Counted from the first letter of the stretch, positions 15,637 to 25,405 are shown. The stretch is DNA of 64,000 nt from Rhodoblastus sp. 17X3 (GCF_030056575.1 NZ_JASHHX010000011.1:62001-126000), one strand, 5' to 3'. Numbers and translations are program-made. Notes: a model not told the origin generated them from the letters alone.

Positions 15637-18600
15637 ATGTTTTCGCTTCTGGCCCAAAAACGTTTCGCGCCCCTGTTCTGGACGCAATTCCTCTCCGCCT
15701 TCAACGACAATTTCCTGAAGAACGCGCTGATCTTCCTGATCATGTACAAATTGTCGGGGCCCCATGCGGAATCCCTGATCACTCTGGCGGGCGCGGTGTT
15801 CATCCTGCCCTTTTTCATCCTGTCCGGCCTCGGCGGCCAGCTGGCCGACCGCTACGACAAGGCGATGATCGCGCAAAGGCTGAAGCTGGCCGAATGCGTC
15901 GCCGCTTTGGTCGCCGTGGTTGGTTTCGTCGAGCAATCCGTGCCGCTGCTTTTTGGCGCTTTGGCCCTGTTCGGGATCATCTCGACCCTGTTCGGCCCCA
16001 TCAAATACGGCATCCTGCCGGACCATCTCGAAAAATCGGAACTGCCCGCGGGCAACGCCCTGATCGAGGGCGCGACCTTCATCGCCATCCTGCTCGGCAC
16101 GATCGTGGCCGCGCTCGCCTCGCGCGACGGCGGCGACCCGACCAAAATTTCCGCCGCCATGCTGCTGGTCGCGCTGGCCTGCTATGTCGCCAGCCGCTTC
16201 ATTCCGCCGACCGGAAACGAAGCGCCGGACCTGCGCATCGATTCCAACATCTTCCGTTCCACCCGCGACCTCCTGAGCGATCTCTGGGCCGATAAGCGAC
16301 TTTGGCGCGCGGGCGTGATGGTCAGCCTGTTCTGGATGTTCGGCGCCATCGCCCTGTCCGTCCTGCCGCCGATGATCAAAATGCGCATGGGCGGCGAGGA
16401 GATGGTGGTCAGCATCTATCTCGGAGTCTTCGCGATTTCGGTCGCGCTGGGCTCAGGGCTGGGCTCCTTCCTGTGCAGCGGCCGCATCATGCTGCTGCCC
16501 GCGCCGCTGGCGACCCTGGCCCTGGGCTTTTTCTCCGCCGAACTTGCGTTCGCCCTCCATTCCATGCCGCCTGCCGCCACGCAGTTGAGCGTCAGCGCCT
16601 TTTTCCAGAACCCCGCCGCCTGGCGCGTGAGTTTCGATCTCGCGGGCATGGCCCTGGCGGGCGGCGTGCTGGCGGTGCCGAGCTTTTCCGCCGCGCAGGC
16701 CTGGGCGCCGATTGAAAAGCGCGCGCGCGTCGTCGCCGCCATCAATATTCTCAACGCCGCCTTCATGGTCGTCGGCGCGTTCGCCGTCGCGCTGCTCCAG
16801 GCCGGCGGCCTCGGCCTCGATGGCGTGTTTGGCCTGATGGCGCTCGTCGCGGCGATCAGCGCCGTCTGGATGCTGGCGCGGCTGCCGACGAACCCGATGC
16901 GCGATTTCCTCTCGATCCTGTTCGTCGCCTTTTACCGCCTTGAGGTGAAGGGCCGCGACAATATCGCCAAGGCGGGCCCCAACGCGATCATCGCGCTCAA
17001 CCATGTCAGCTTTCTCGACGCGGCGCTGGCGCTCTCGGTGCTCGACCATGATCCGGTCTTCGCCATCGATTCCAGCATTGCGCAGCGCTGGTGGGTGAAG
17101 CCCTTCCTGCATTTTGTGCGCGCCATTCCGCTCGATCCGACCAAGCCGATGGCCACGCGCAGCCTGATCCACGCCGTCCGCAATGGCGAGACCCTTATCA
17201 TCTTTCCAGAGGGCCGCCTCACCGTCACCGGCACGCTGATGAAGGTCTATGACGGCGCCGGACTGATCGCGGAAAAATCCGGCCGCAAGGTCGTCCCCGC
17301 CCGCATTGAAGGGCTGGAGTCCTCGATCTTTTCGCGCCTTTCGCGCCGTCAGGCCCCGCGCCGCCTGCTGCACAAGGTCACCTTGACCTTTCTGGAGCCG
17401 GTCGAACTCAAGGTGGACGCAAACCTGCGCGGCAAGGCGCGGCGGCAGGCGGCGGGCGCCGCGCTCTATGAGATCATGTCCGATCTCTTTTTCCGCACCG
17501 CCGATCTCGACCAGACGATCTTCACCGCCGTCGCGGCGGCGGCGCGCAAGCACGGCATGGGCCGGATCGCACTGGAGGACCCGGCCTCCCCCGCCCTGTC
17601 CTATCGCAAGCTGCTGATCGGGGCGCGCCTGCTCGGCGAGCAATTCGCGCCTCTCGCTCCCGCAGGCCAATCCATCGGCCTGATGCTGCCCAACGCCAAT
17701 GGCGCCGGCGCGGCCTTTCTGGGCCTTGTCTCCGCCAACCGCCCGCCCGCGATGATCAATTTCAGCGCCGGTCCGGCCAATGTCCTTTCCGCCTGCGCGG
17801 CGGCGGAAGTGAAGACCATCGTCACGTCCTATGCCTTCATCGAAAAGGCCAAGCTGCAAAATCTGGTCGAGCGCGTCGGCGAAAAGATCGACTTCCTCTA
17901 TCTGGAGGACCTGCGCGACAAGATCTCGACCTTCGAAAAGCTGCACGCCTTTGTCCGCTGCGGCGCGCCGATCGTTCCGGCCAAACCTCAAGATCGCGCG
18001 GTCATCCTGTTCACCTCCGGCTCGGAGGGCGCGCCCAAGGGCGTCGTGCTGTCGCATCGGAACCTTTTGTCCAATGTGGCGCAGGCCGCCTCGCGGATCG
18101 ATTTCGGCCGCGACGACCGGCTGTTCAACGTGCTGCCGATTTTCCATTCCTTCGGCCTGACGGGCGGCCTCGTCCTGCCGCTGGTTTCGGGCGTGCCGAT
18201 CTATCTTTATCCCTCGCCGCTGCATTATCGCGTGATTCCGGAGCTGATCTACGCGACCAACGCCACCATCCTGTTTGGCACCGATACGCTGCTCAACGGC
18301 TACGCCCGCTCGGCCCACCCTTACGACCTGCGCTCGCTGCGCTACATCATCGCGGGCGCGGAGGCGGTGAAGGAATCCACCCGCCGGCTCTATGCGGAGA
18401 AGTTCGGCCTGCGCCTGCTCGAAGGCTATGGCGTGACCGAAACCTCGCCCATCCTCGCCCTCAACACGCCGATGTTCAACCGCTTCGGAACGGTGGGGCG
18501 GCTATGTCCGGGCGTGGAGCCGAAGCTCGAAAAAATCGCGGGCATCGACGACGGCGCGCGCCTGCATGTGCGCGGCCCCAATATCATGCTCGGCTATCTG

Positions 18601-19038
18601 CGCGCCGAGCGGCCGGGTGTGCTGGAGCCGCCGCCGGAGGGCTGGCACGACACCGGCGACATCGTGGCCATCGACGCGCAGGGTTTTGTCGCCATCAAGG
18701 GCCGCGCCAAGCGCTTCGCCAAGGTCGGCGGCGAGATGATCTCGCTTGCGGCGGTGGAGACTCTCGCCGCGCTCCGCTGGCCTGACGCCAAACTGGCCAC
18801 GGTCGCCCTGCCCGATCCGCGCAAGGGCGAAAGGATCATCCTCTGCACGGATCATCCGGGCGCCAGCCGCGCCGATTTCATGGCGGCGGCGAAGGCGCAA
18901 GGCGCGTCAGAGCTGATGTTCCCGGCGCAGGTGCTGGTGATCGACAAGCTGCCGCTGCTTGGCTCTGGCAAGACGGATTACCCGGCCTTGACCACCCTGG
19001 TCTTGGCCCGGCTGGCCGATCAGGCAGGCGCCGCTTAG
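15637..19038 (+). CDS. LplT-PlsC-acyl-ACP synthetase fusion (acyl-ACP--phospholipid O-acyltransferase)
   Basis: The 1133-residue product has three domains. Residues 1-415 are a major-facilitator transporter like LplT (FWTQFLSAFNDNFLKNALIF). Residues about 430-620 are a PlsC-type acyltransferase with the NHVSFLD motif (H456, D461) and FPEGRLT. Residues about 640-1133 are an AMP-binding acyl-ACP ligase with FTSGSEGAPKG near 791 and LLEGYGVTETSP. E. coli splits these between LplT and the bifunctional Aas. Together they import lysophospholipids and re-acylate them using acyl-ACP at the inner membrane. The fusion is known in other Proteobacteria. Codon use does not suggest recent transfer. The start at 15637 puts the LplT motif near the N-terminus. 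Confidence 0.9.
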   Translation: MFSLLAQKRFAPLFWTQFLSAFNDNFLKNALIFLIMYKLSGPHAESLITLAGAVFILPFFILSGLGGQLADRYDKAMIAQRLKLAECVAALVAVVGFVEQSVPLLFGALALFGIISTLFGPIKYGILPDHLEKSELPAGNALIEGATFIAILLGTIVAALASRDGGDPTKISAAMLLVALACYVASRFIPPTGNEAPDLRIDSNIFRSTRDLLSDLWADKRLWRAGVMVSLFWMFGAIALSVLPPMIKMRMGGEEMVVSIYLGVFAISVALGSGLGSFLCSGRIMLLPAPLATLALGFFSAELAFALHSMPPAATQLSVSAFFQNPAAWRVSFDLAGMALAGGVLAVPSFSAAQAWAPIEKRARVVAAINILNAAFMVVGAFAVALLQAGGLGLDGVFGLMALVAAISAVWMLARLPTNPMRDFLSILFVAFYRLEVKGRDNIAKAGPNAIIALNHVSFLDAALALSVLDHDPVFAIDSSIAQRWWVKPFLHFVRAIPLDPTKPMATRSLIHAVRNGETLIIFPEGRLTVTGTLMKVYDGAGLIAEKSGRKVVPARIEGLESSIFSRLSRRQAPRRLLHKVTLTFLEPVELKVDANLRGKARRQAAGAALYEIMSDLFFRTADLDQTIFTAVAAAARKHGMGRIALEDPASPALSYRKLLIGARLLGEQFAPLAPAGQSIGLMLPNANGAGAAFLGLVSANRPPAMINFSAGPANVLSACAAAEVKTIVTSYAFIEKAKLQNLVERVGEKIDFLYLEDLRDKISTFEKLHAFVRCGAPIVPAKPQDRAVILFTSGSEGAPKGVVLSHRNLLSNVAQAASRIDFGRDDRLFNVLPIFHSFGLTGGLVLPLVSGVPIYLYPSPLHYRVIPELIYATNATILFGTDTLLNGYARSAHPYDLRSLRYIIAGAEAVKESTRRLYAEKFGLRLLEGYGVTETSPILALNTPMFNRFGTVGRLCPGVEPKLEKIAGIDDGARLHVRGPNIMLGYLRAERPGVLEPPPEGWHDTGDIVAIDAQGFVAIKGRAKRFAKVGGEMISLAAVETLAALRWPDAKLATVALPDPRKGERIILCTDHPGASRADFMAAAKAQGASELMFPAQVLVIDKLPLLGSGKTDYPALTTLVLARLADQAGAA

Positions 19039-19142
19039 CGGTCGCCACCCCAACAAGGCGTTACGGATCAAAAATAAGGATTTCTTGAGAAAAGTGGCGC
19101 CGATTTTGCTGCGCTGCACACATGGAATGAGAGAGGCGAGCC

Positions 19143-19385
19143 ATGTGTGAGATTATCCAGTTCCAGGCCAAAAGAAGCAGCTATCTCCGCCGCAAAGCAG
19201 ATAAATATGCGGAAATATCCAGCCATCACGCCGCCCGCGTCGAATGGCTGAAGCGAAACGGCGCCCCCCTTGCCGATCAGGTCCGGGCGTCGCTCGACGC
19301 CGAAAAGGCCGATCACGACTGCCGCGAAATTGTGCAGACATTGGCTGAACTGCCGGATGACGCGCCGCACGACCTCCATTCCTAG
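19143..19385 (+). CDS. Small hypothetical protein
   Basis: The 80-residue product is charged and mostly helical, with no signal peptide or membrane segment. It contains SSYLRRKADKYAEIS and a probable helix DAEKADHDCREIVQTLAEL. I do not recognise a family. ATG 19143 has GAGAGGCG upstream (about 19131-19138), a fair ribosome site. It stands between the acyltransferase fusion and trxC on the same strand. A second long open frame covers the region on the other strand, but this one has the better start and composition. Confidence 0.55.
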   Translation: MCEIIQFQAKRSSYLRRKADKYAEISSHHAARVEWLKRNGAPLADQVRASLDAEKADHDCREIVQTLAELPDDAPHDLHS

Positions 19386-19510
19386 CGCTTCGTCCGAATT
19401 CGCGAGGACCGGATATGGAATGTTCCGGCCCGAGTGAATATCTCCGCCCGGATTGGCAAGACAGGCCGTAAAAGCGCGCGCCTGCGGCGCCGGAACCCCG
19501 ACGGAGACGG

Positions 19511-19960
19511 ATGTTGAGCGATATTCTGGTGGTATGCCCGCAATGCGGCAAGGTGAACCGCGCCGGCCGGGAAAAGCTCGCGGGCGGGTCGCGGCCCGAT
19601 TGCGGCGCCTGCGGCGCGCCGCTGTTTCCGGGCGTTATCGAGGCGAGGGACGACGCCGCTTTCCAGCAACATGTGGCGCGCAGCAGCCTGCCGATCGTCG
19701 TCGACTTCTGGGCGGCATGGTGCGGACCGTGCAAGGCGATGGCGCCGCAATTCGCCGCCGCCGCCAGGCAGCTTGACGCGTCGGCGCGTTTCATCAAGGT
19801 CGATACGGAAAAGCTGCGCGAAACCGCCGCACGTTTTTCCATCCGCAGCATCCCGACGCTCGTCATGATCTCGGAAGGCAAGGAAATCGCGCGCCAGGCG
19901 GGAGCGACCAACGCCAATGCGATCGTCCACTGGGCGCAGAGCCACATGCAGCGCGCCTGA
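19511..19960 (+). CDS. trxC: Thioredoxin TrxC (thioredoxin 2)
   Basis: The 149-residue product has the TrxC layout: an N-terminal zinc-binding cluster with C9, C12 (CPQC) and C31, C34 (CGAC), followed by a thioredoxin fold with the active site WCGPC (C71, C74), VDFWAAWCGP before it and the cis-proline motif SIPTLV after it. TrxC reduces disulfides in cytoplasmic proteins and is often part of oxidative-stress defence. It converges on the hemerythrin gene with 22 nt between stops. Confidence 0.93.
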   Translation: MLSDILVVCPQCGKVNRAGREKLAGGSRPDCGACGAPLFPGVIEARDDAAFQQHVARSSLPIVVDFWAAWCGPCKAMAPQFAAAARQLDASARFIKVDTEKLRETAARFSIRSIPTLVMISEGKEIARQAGATNANAIVHWAQSHMQRA

Positions 19961-19982
19961 TCCCGCGCCGTCCCCCGATGGC

Positions 19983-20420
19983 TCAGGCGGCGCCGCAGGA
20001 CTCCATTTTCGAATAATCGATCTTTTCGTCGAAAAACTGCGAAGAAATCTGATCGACGCTGGCGATATGATTCGCCATCTTCTGCGCCAGCGTGAAGCCG
20101 ATCAGATGCCGGCGCATTCGTGGCTCGGCCAGCGCGAAGGCCTCGCGCAGCGCCTCCGCTTCGGCGAGCAGCGCGGCATGCTGCCCGCGATGACACGGCA
20201 GGACCGGGACGCCGACCCGCTCCATTTCCGCCTCCTCGCGCGCGAAATGCGCGGCCAGTTCCGCGACAATGGCGTCGAGATGCGCCGTCAGGCCGTCGTC
20301 CGCGATCTTCGGCGTGCGGGCGAACATCTGTTCAAGGGCGTAATGGTCCTCGTCCATGACGCGGACGCCCAAAGGCAATTGAGGCAATTGAGGCAATTGG
20401 AGCAATTGGGGCAGTTTCAT
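19983..20420 (-). CDS. Hemerythrin domain protein
   Basis: The 145-residue product carries the di-iron hemerythrin ligand pattern: DEDH near residue 25, then a HFAREEAEME helix, HRGQH, and NHIASVD near the C-terminus. Such proteins bind oxygen or NO through a non-haem di-iron site. The N-terminus is a run of LPQ units translated from a 9-nt DNA repeat. ATG 20420 is chosen because GAAGAGG precedes it; ATG 20357 after the repeat has no site. It lies 27 nt downstream of nnrS on the same strand, which suggests a shared NO or low-oxygen response. Confidence 0.85.
   Translation of the reverse strand: MKLPQLLQLPQLPQLPLGVRVMDEDHYALEQMFARTPKIADDGLTAHLDAIVAELAAHFAREEAEMERVGVPVLPCHRGQHAALLAEAEALREAFALAEPRMRRHLIGFTLAQKMANHIASVDQISSQFFDEKIDYSKMESCGAA
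20374..20412. repeat. Tandem 9-nt repeat coding the LPQ run of the hemerythrin protein
   Basis: About four copies of GGCAATTGA (the last two slightly altered) lie head to tail inside the 5' end of the hemerythrin gene. Read on the minus strand they encode repeated Leu-Pro-Gln. A change in copy number would keep the reading frame and change only the length of the N-terminus. Confidence 0.85.
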
Positions 20421-20447
20421 GCGATCCTCTTCAGCGAATGGGACCGG

Positions 20448-21629
20448 TCAGTCAAGGCGGGGCCGCAGCAAAGCCGGGCCATAGACGAGGGCGAAGCCTA
20501 GAAAAGCCGCGACCCAGGCGAAAGCGGCGACGTGGAGCAGGACGAAGCTCGCCTGCGGCGCCAGGGCCGCACAGATCCGCGTGGCGGCGGCGAGCAACAC
20601 GGCGGCGTAGACGAATTTCGTTCCCCATCCCGCATGCAGCGCGCGCCCGGTATGGCCGAGGCTGGCGCGCGTCATCACGGCGAGAGTCATTCCGCCGATC
20701 GCGCCCACGCCCCAGGCGTGGATTCCGGCGCTCGCCGGAACCGCCGGAACAAAGGCGGCCAGCCCGCTCAGCACGAAGCCGATCGGCACGAAAAGAAAAG
20801 CAAGGTGCAGGATCGCCACCAGCGGATCGCCCGCGGCTCGGTCGCCCGCCCAGCGCGCCAGCCGCGCGGCATTCAGGAGGCCAGCCGCGATCAGGGCCAA
20901 TCCGACCGCCCTGTTCTCGGGCGCCAGCACCCAGCCGATCAGCGAAGCGACAGAAACAGCCATGCAAATTCCGTCGAAGCGCACGAAGGTCTGCGGCAGC
21001 CGCCCTGCGCCGCGACGCTGAAGAAAAGTATGGGTGAAGCTCGGCACGATGCGGCCGCCAATCAGCATGATGAGCGCGATGATGACCGCAAGAGCGAAGC
21101 GCCGGCCATGCGCGGCGTCGCCGGTCAGATGCGCCTCGATATGAAAGGCGGCATTGGCGACGAGAAGCAGCGTGACGACGATCAGCACCCGCAGATTTCG
21201 CTTGTTCTTGCCAGCAAGAATTTCGCGCGCCATGGCGGCGCAGAGCAGCGCGAGAAAGGCGCAATCGACCAGCGCCGCCAGCGCCCACCCAATCTGGCCC
21301 GATAGCGCCACCGCCACGCGGCCCGCAAGCCAGACCGAAAAGAGCAGCAGCAGCGGACGCCCCTGCAATGGCAGACGGCCGGTCCAGTTCGGCACGGCGG
21401 TCAGGAGAAAGCCGGCCACAACAGCGGCGCCATAGCCGAACAAAGCCTCATGGGCGTGCCAATCCATGGGCTGGAAAGCGTTGGCGAGGGTCAGTTCTCC
21501 GAAATATTGCGGCAGCCAGACCATGACCGCGACGACCGCCCAAAGCGCGCCGGCAAGGAAGAACGGCCGGAAGCCATAGCTGAACAAGGCTGGCCCGGCA
21601 TAGCGACGTCGGCTTCTGATTTCGGACAT
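20448..21629 (-). CDS. nnrS: NnrS family protein
   Basis: The 393-residue product has about twelve hydrophobic helices and the NnrS signature: FSYGFRPFFLAGALWA at the N-terminus and FQPMDWHAHEALFGYGAAVVAGFLLTAVPNW soon after, with the conserved His pair. Later segments hold GRIVPSFTHTFL. NnrS is a haem- and copper-containing inner-membrane protein that protects cells against nitric oxide. It has an FNR/NnrR-like site 53 nt upstream and a hemerythrin gene 27 nt downstream, which fits a nitrosative-stress operon. No denitrification enzyme is in the window. Confidence 0.9.
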   Translation of the reverse strand: MSEIRSRRRYAGPALFSYGFRPFFLAGALWAVVAVMVWLPQYFGELTLANAFQPMDWHAHEALFGYGAAVVAGFLLTAVPNWTGRLPLQGRPLLLLFSVWLAGRVAVALSGQIGWALAALVDCAFLALLCAAMAREILAGKNKRNLRVLIVVTLLLVANAAFHIEAHLTGDAAHGRRFALAVIIALIMLIGGRIVPSFTHTFLQRRGAGRLPQTFVRFDGICMAVSVASLIGWVLAPENRAVGLALIAAGLLNAARLARWAGDRAAGDPLVAILHLAFLFVPIGFVLSGLAAFVPAVPASAGIHAWGVGAIGGMTLAVMTRASLGHTGRALHAGWGTKFVYAAVLLAAATRICAALAPQASFVLLHVAAFAWVAAFLGFALVYGPALLRPRLD

Positions 21630-21681
21630 GACATTTCCCTGGTTGCGCTCCCTCGGCTAAACCTTCCGGGTCTTCGCGACC

Positions 21682-21695
21682 TTGTGCGCGGACAA
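21682..21695. promoter_or_regulatory. FNR/NnrR-type inverted repeat upstream of nnrS
   Basis: The sequence TTGTGCGCGGACAA has TTG and CAA half-site cores separated by eight bases, which is the spacing of Crp-Fnr superfamily sites. It lies 53 nt upstream of the nnrS start. NnrS genes are commonly under NnrR control, so the position fits. The outer half-site bases (TTGT/ACAA) are not a perfect FNR consensus. Confidence 0.45.
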
Positions 21696-21847
21696 ACAAT
21701 CGGCGTTTTCAGGGGCGTTTGCATGGAGCCACTCGACCTGAACTCGCGCCAGCGGGCTCCATGCCCAAAGCCGGAGGGCGCGCATATTCCCGGGCTCTTC
21801 GTCGCGCCCAAACACAGCTTCGGGATCGCTTTAGGCCCAGCGCCGTC

Positions 21848-23803
21848 TCAGGGCTGTAGCACGTAGCTCCCCGGCGCCGCTTCAAGGACTGGATAGCCCT
21901 TTTCCGGCGCGCCCAGCGGCGGCGGCTCCGCACGGCCGTGCGATTGCCGCTCCAGCCAGGCCACCCAGGCCGGCCACCACGAGCCCTGCTCGACTTTGGC
22001 GGCGTCGCGCCAGCTATCGGGACTGGCGTATTGCGCGCCCGCCGGGCGGTGGGATGCGCGATAGCTGCGGCCCTTGTGGCCCGGCTCGCTGACGATCCCG
22101 GCGTTGTGGCCGCCGCTCGTCAACACGAAGGTCGTGTCGACATCCTCCAGCAGGTTGATCTTGTACACCGAGCGCCACGGCGCGACATGGTCCTTTTCCG
22201 TCGCGACCACGAACAGCGGCGCGCGAATATCGCCGAGAGAAATGGGCTCGCCGCCCTCGACGCGATAGCGACCCTCGAACAGGTCGTTGTCGAGGAAAAG
22301 TCGGCGCAGATATTCGCTGTGCATGCGATAGGGCAAGCGGGTGCCGTCAGCGTTCCACGCCATCAGATCGTTCATCGGCGCGCGGCGGCCCAGCAGATAT
22401 TCCTGCACGATGCGCGAGCCGATGAGGTCGCTCGACCGTAACAGCTGGAAGGTTCCAGCCATCTGTTTGGCGTCGAGATAGCCCTGCTCCCACATGACGT
22501 CTTCGAGGAAGCTCAGCTGGCTGTCGTCGATGAACAGGGTCAACTCGCCCGCTTCGGTGAAATCCGTCTGCGCCGCGAAGAGCGTCACGGAATTGAGCGC
22601 CTCGCTGCCCTGCTCGGCGAGCCAGGCGGCGGCGATCGACAGCAACGTGCCGCCGAGGCAATAGCCGACCGCATTGACCTGCTGGCCCGGGACGATGGCC
22701 TGGATGGCCTTGAGCGCCTCCAGCACGCCGAGGCGCAGATAGTCGTCGAAGCCGAGATCGCGGTCTTCGGCGTCCGGATTGCGCCAGGAAATCATGAAGA
22801 CTGTATGGCCGCGATCGACCAGATATTTGACCAGCGAATTCCCCGGCGAGAGGTCGAGAATGTAATATTTCATGATCCAGGCCGGGACGAACAGCACCGG
22901 CTCGGCCTGAACCTCGGTCGTCGCCGGCTTGTATTGAATGAGTTCGATCAGACGATTGCGATAGACCACCGCGCCGGGGGTCGCAGCGACCGCTTCGCCG
23001 GGGCGGAATTTCTCGGCGCCGATAGGCGGCTTGCCGCCCGCCTCCCGCTCCCAATCGGCCCAGAAATTCATCGCGCCGCGAATGAGGTTCTGCCCGCCTT
23101 CCGCGAGCGTGGCCTGGAGAACGTCCGGATTGGTGGCGATGAAATTGACCGGCGAGACCACGTCGAGCGCCTGCCGCCCCATGAAATTGACGACCTGCTC
23201 GTGATGCGGCGAGACGCCGCCGATCCCGGTCGTCGCATTGTGCCACCATTGCTGGTTGAGAAGAAACCATTGCTGGAAGAAGCAGAACGGCGGCTTGCTC
23301 CACGCTTCGCTCTTGAAGCGCGAATCCTGCGGCAGAGGCTCGATGCAGGGTTCGCCAGCGGGGTTGCCGCAGGCGCGCGCAACATGGTTGGCGAAACGGA
23401 TGGCCTTGCGAAGCCCTTTTTGCGCCAATTGCTGCTGCTTGGCCGGGGAAGCCAGAAAATGCGACGCCCAATCGGCATAGGCCAGCCACAACGACGCCGG
23501 GGACAGCCCCATGGTGTAGCGCGCGAGGCCCGCATGCAGCAGGCGATCGAGCGCAGCCGGCGGATCGGTCTTTTCGGTTCCAGCGGCGCGCGGCGGCACG
23601 CTCCGCTCCAGCGGTCGGACCGCAACATTGGCCGCCGGAATAGCGAGAGACGCGGAGATCGGGCGCTTCGTGACCTGGACAGGCGCGAGCGCGCCGCCCG
23701 CGGCGGCCTCAGCTGGCGCGATTGCCGCCGGGGCCTTTGTCCGCGCGCGCCGCCGCGCGCCATTTGGCGACGGAGCTTCAGCGCTCATGATCGGTTTCCG
23801 CAT
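21848..23803 (-). CDS. phaC: Class I poly(3-hydroxybutyrate) synthase PhaC
   Basis: The 651-residue product has the PhaC N-terminal domain (LWLAYADWASHFLASPAKQQQLA, then WSKPPFCFFQQWFLL) and an alpha/beta catalytic domain. The lipase-like box GYCLGG carries the catalytic Cys near residue 382. The catalytic Asp lies in VATEKDHVAPW and the His in SGGHNAGIVSEPG. The enzyme polymerises (R)-3-hydroxyacyl-CoA at PHB granules. The first 80 residues are Ala-Pro-Arg-rich and longer than in most class I enzymes. ATG 23803 follows GAGGTGGAG; ATG 23788 is the alternative. No phaA, phaB or phasin gene is nearby. It is divergent from the dehydrogenase gene at 24087. Confidence 0.93.
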   Translation of the reverse strand: MRKPIMSAEAPSPNGARRRARTKAPAAIAPAEAAAGGALAPVQVTKRPISASLAIPAANVAVRPLERSVPPRAAGTEKTDPPAALDRLLHAGLARYTMGLSPASLWLAYADWASHFLASPAKQQQLAQKGLRKAIRFANHVARACGNPAGEPCIEPLPQDSRFKSEAWSKPPFCFFQQWFLLNQQWWHNATTGIGGVSPHHEQVVNFMGRQALDVVSPVNFIATNPDVLQATLAEGGQNLIRGAMNFWADWEREAGGKPPIGAEKFRPGEAVAATPGAVVYRNRLIELIQYKPATTEVQAEPVLFVPAWIMKYYILDLSPGNSLVKYLVDRGHTVFMISWRNPDAEDRDLGFDDYLRLGVLEALKAIQAIVPGQQVNAVGYCLGGTLLSIAAAWLAEQGSEALNSVTLFAAQTDFTEAGELTLFIDDSQLSFLEDVMWEQGYLDAKQMAGTFQLLRSSDLIGSRIVQEYLLGRRAPMNDLMAWNADGTRLPYRMHSEYLRRLFLDNDLFEGRYRVEGGEPISLGDIRAPLFVVATEKDHVAPWRSVYKINLLEDVDTTFVLTSGGHNAGIVSEPGHKGRSYRASHRPAGAQYASPDSWRDAAKVEQGSWWPAWVAWLERQSHGRAEPPPLGAPEKGYPVLEAAPGSYVLQP

Positions 23804-24086
23804 CGTTCTCGCTCCACCTCGCGCGCGCCGCATGGCGCGAACCGCCCGGATCCCAGCATGAATATTCGGAACCGGCAATAAGGGGGATCAAATTGTCCTT
23901 TCCGAGAACGCCGACCCATCGACGCGACGTTTCATTCCAGGGAAAGCGCTCGTCAACGGCGTTTGAAACCGTCATTTTAACGCGGCGCCTCGCGCCGATC
24001 CTGTGGTATTGAGGCACGCGCAAACCGGGCGGCGGCCGACATCCGGCGCGGACCCGGCCCGATCGGCAAACCTTGGAAAGGCCCGC

Positions 24087-25253
24087 ATGAAAATCGCTGT
24101 CGCAGGCATGGGCTACGTCGGCCTCTCCATCGCTGTCCTGCTCGCCAAAAGGCACAAGGTCGCGGTGCGCGATATTTCACCGGAAAAAGTGGCGAAACTG
24201 CTCCGCAACGAAGCCCCTTTCGCCGATCCGGAACTGCAGGAAGCGCTGGCGACCGCCGCGCTCGACCTGACGGCGACGCTCGACGCGCGCGAGGCCTATA
24301 AGGGGGCCGACTATGTCGTCATCGCGACGCCGACCGATTACGACCCGAAAACGAACGTGTTCGACACCTCGTCCGTCGAAGCCGCGATCGCGGAAGTGAC
24401 GGCGATCAATTCCACGGCCACGATCGTCATCAAATCGACCGTGCCGGTGGGCTATACGAAGCATTTGAGCGAGACTCTCGGCAACAGCCAGATCATCTTT
24501 TCTCCGGAATTCCTGCGCGAAGGCCGGGCGCTCTATGACAATCTGCATCCCTCGCGGATCGTCGTCGGCGAGAAGTCGGAGCGCGCCGAAATTTTCGTGA
24601 ACCTGCTCAGGGAGGGCGCGGTCAAGACCGACGTGCCCACCCTCCTGACCAATTCCAATGAGGCGGAGGCGATCAAGCTCTTCGCCAACACCTTCCTGGC
24701 GATGCGGGTGTCCTTCTTCAACGAGCTGGACAGCTACGCCATGGCGCATGCCCTCGATACGCGCCAGATCATTGACGGCGTCTGCCTCGATCCGCGCATC
24801 GGCGATTACTACAATAATCCGTCCTTCGGCTATGGCGGCTATTGCCTGCCCAAGGACACCAAGCAGCTTCTCGCCAATTACCGTGAAATTCCGCAGAATC
24901 TCATCCAGGCGATCGTCGCGTCCAACTCGACGCGCAAGGATTTCATCGCGGACGCCATCATCCAGCGCAATCCCGGGGTTGTGGGCATCTACCGCCTCGT
25001 CATGAAGGCCGGCTCGGACAATTTCCGCTCGTCGAGCATCCAGGGGATCATGAAGCGGATCAAGGCCAAGGGCATCGAGGTCATCGTCTACGAGCCGGCG
25101 CTGAAGGAAGTTGAATTCTTCCGCTCCCGCGTCGTCAGCGATCTCGACGCCTTCAAGCGCGAGGCCGATATCATCCTCTGCAATCGCCGATCCGATGTTC
25201 TCGCCGATGTCGCGGACAAGATCTATACGCGCGACCTGTTCGGCGCAGATTGA
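24087..25253 (+). CDS. ugd: UDP-glucose 6-dehydrogenase (Ugd, short enterobacterial type)
   Basis: The 388-residue product matches the compact Ugd family in length and motifs: [20 protein letters not shown] (NAD-binding), [31 protein letters not shown] and the catalytic Cys in [18 protein letters not shown]. The enzyme oxidises UDP-glucose to UDP-glucuronate in the cytoplasm. It begins the exopolysaccharide region, so its product probably feeds the EPS. The frame is open back to 24003, but ATG 24087 with GGAAAGG upstream gives the expected N-terminus. A second, different dehydrogenase lies at 44313-45578. Confidence 0.9.
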   Translation: MKIAVAGMGYVGLSIAVLLAKRHKVAVRDISPEKVAKLLRNEAPFADPELQEALATAALDLTATLDAREAYKGADYVVIATPTDYDPKTNVFDTSSVEAAIAEVTAINSTATIVIKSTVPVGYTKHLSETLGNSQIIFSPEFLREGRALYDNLHPSRIVVGEKSERAEIFVNLLREGAVKTDVPTLLTNSNEAEAIKLFANTFLAMRVSFFNELDSYAMAHALDTRQIIDGVCLDPRIGDYYNNPSFGYGGYCLPKDTKQLLANYREIPQNLIQAIVASNSTRKDFIADAIIQRNPGVVGIYRLVMKAGSDNFRSSSIQGIMKRIKAKGIEVIVYEPALKEVEFFRSRVVSDLDAFKREADIILCNRRSDVLADVADKIYTRDLFGAD

Positions 25254-25405
25254 CGCCCATCGACGCCGGACGGAATGGAGCGCCCGTCCGATCGCACGCG
25301 GTTAATGACAGGAATTGGCGCTATTAACGACGCGCCGCGATCGCGCCGGCGACTGGTTGCCTTGGCTGGAAAGTTGAGTTTAGCTGCACCGCGAAAGCTC
25401 GTGTG

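Noticed and set aside
24003-24086. 28-residue extension of the Ugd protein upstream of ATG 24087
   Set aside because: The NAD-binding motif starts right at ATG 24087, which has a ribosome site, and family proteins begin there.
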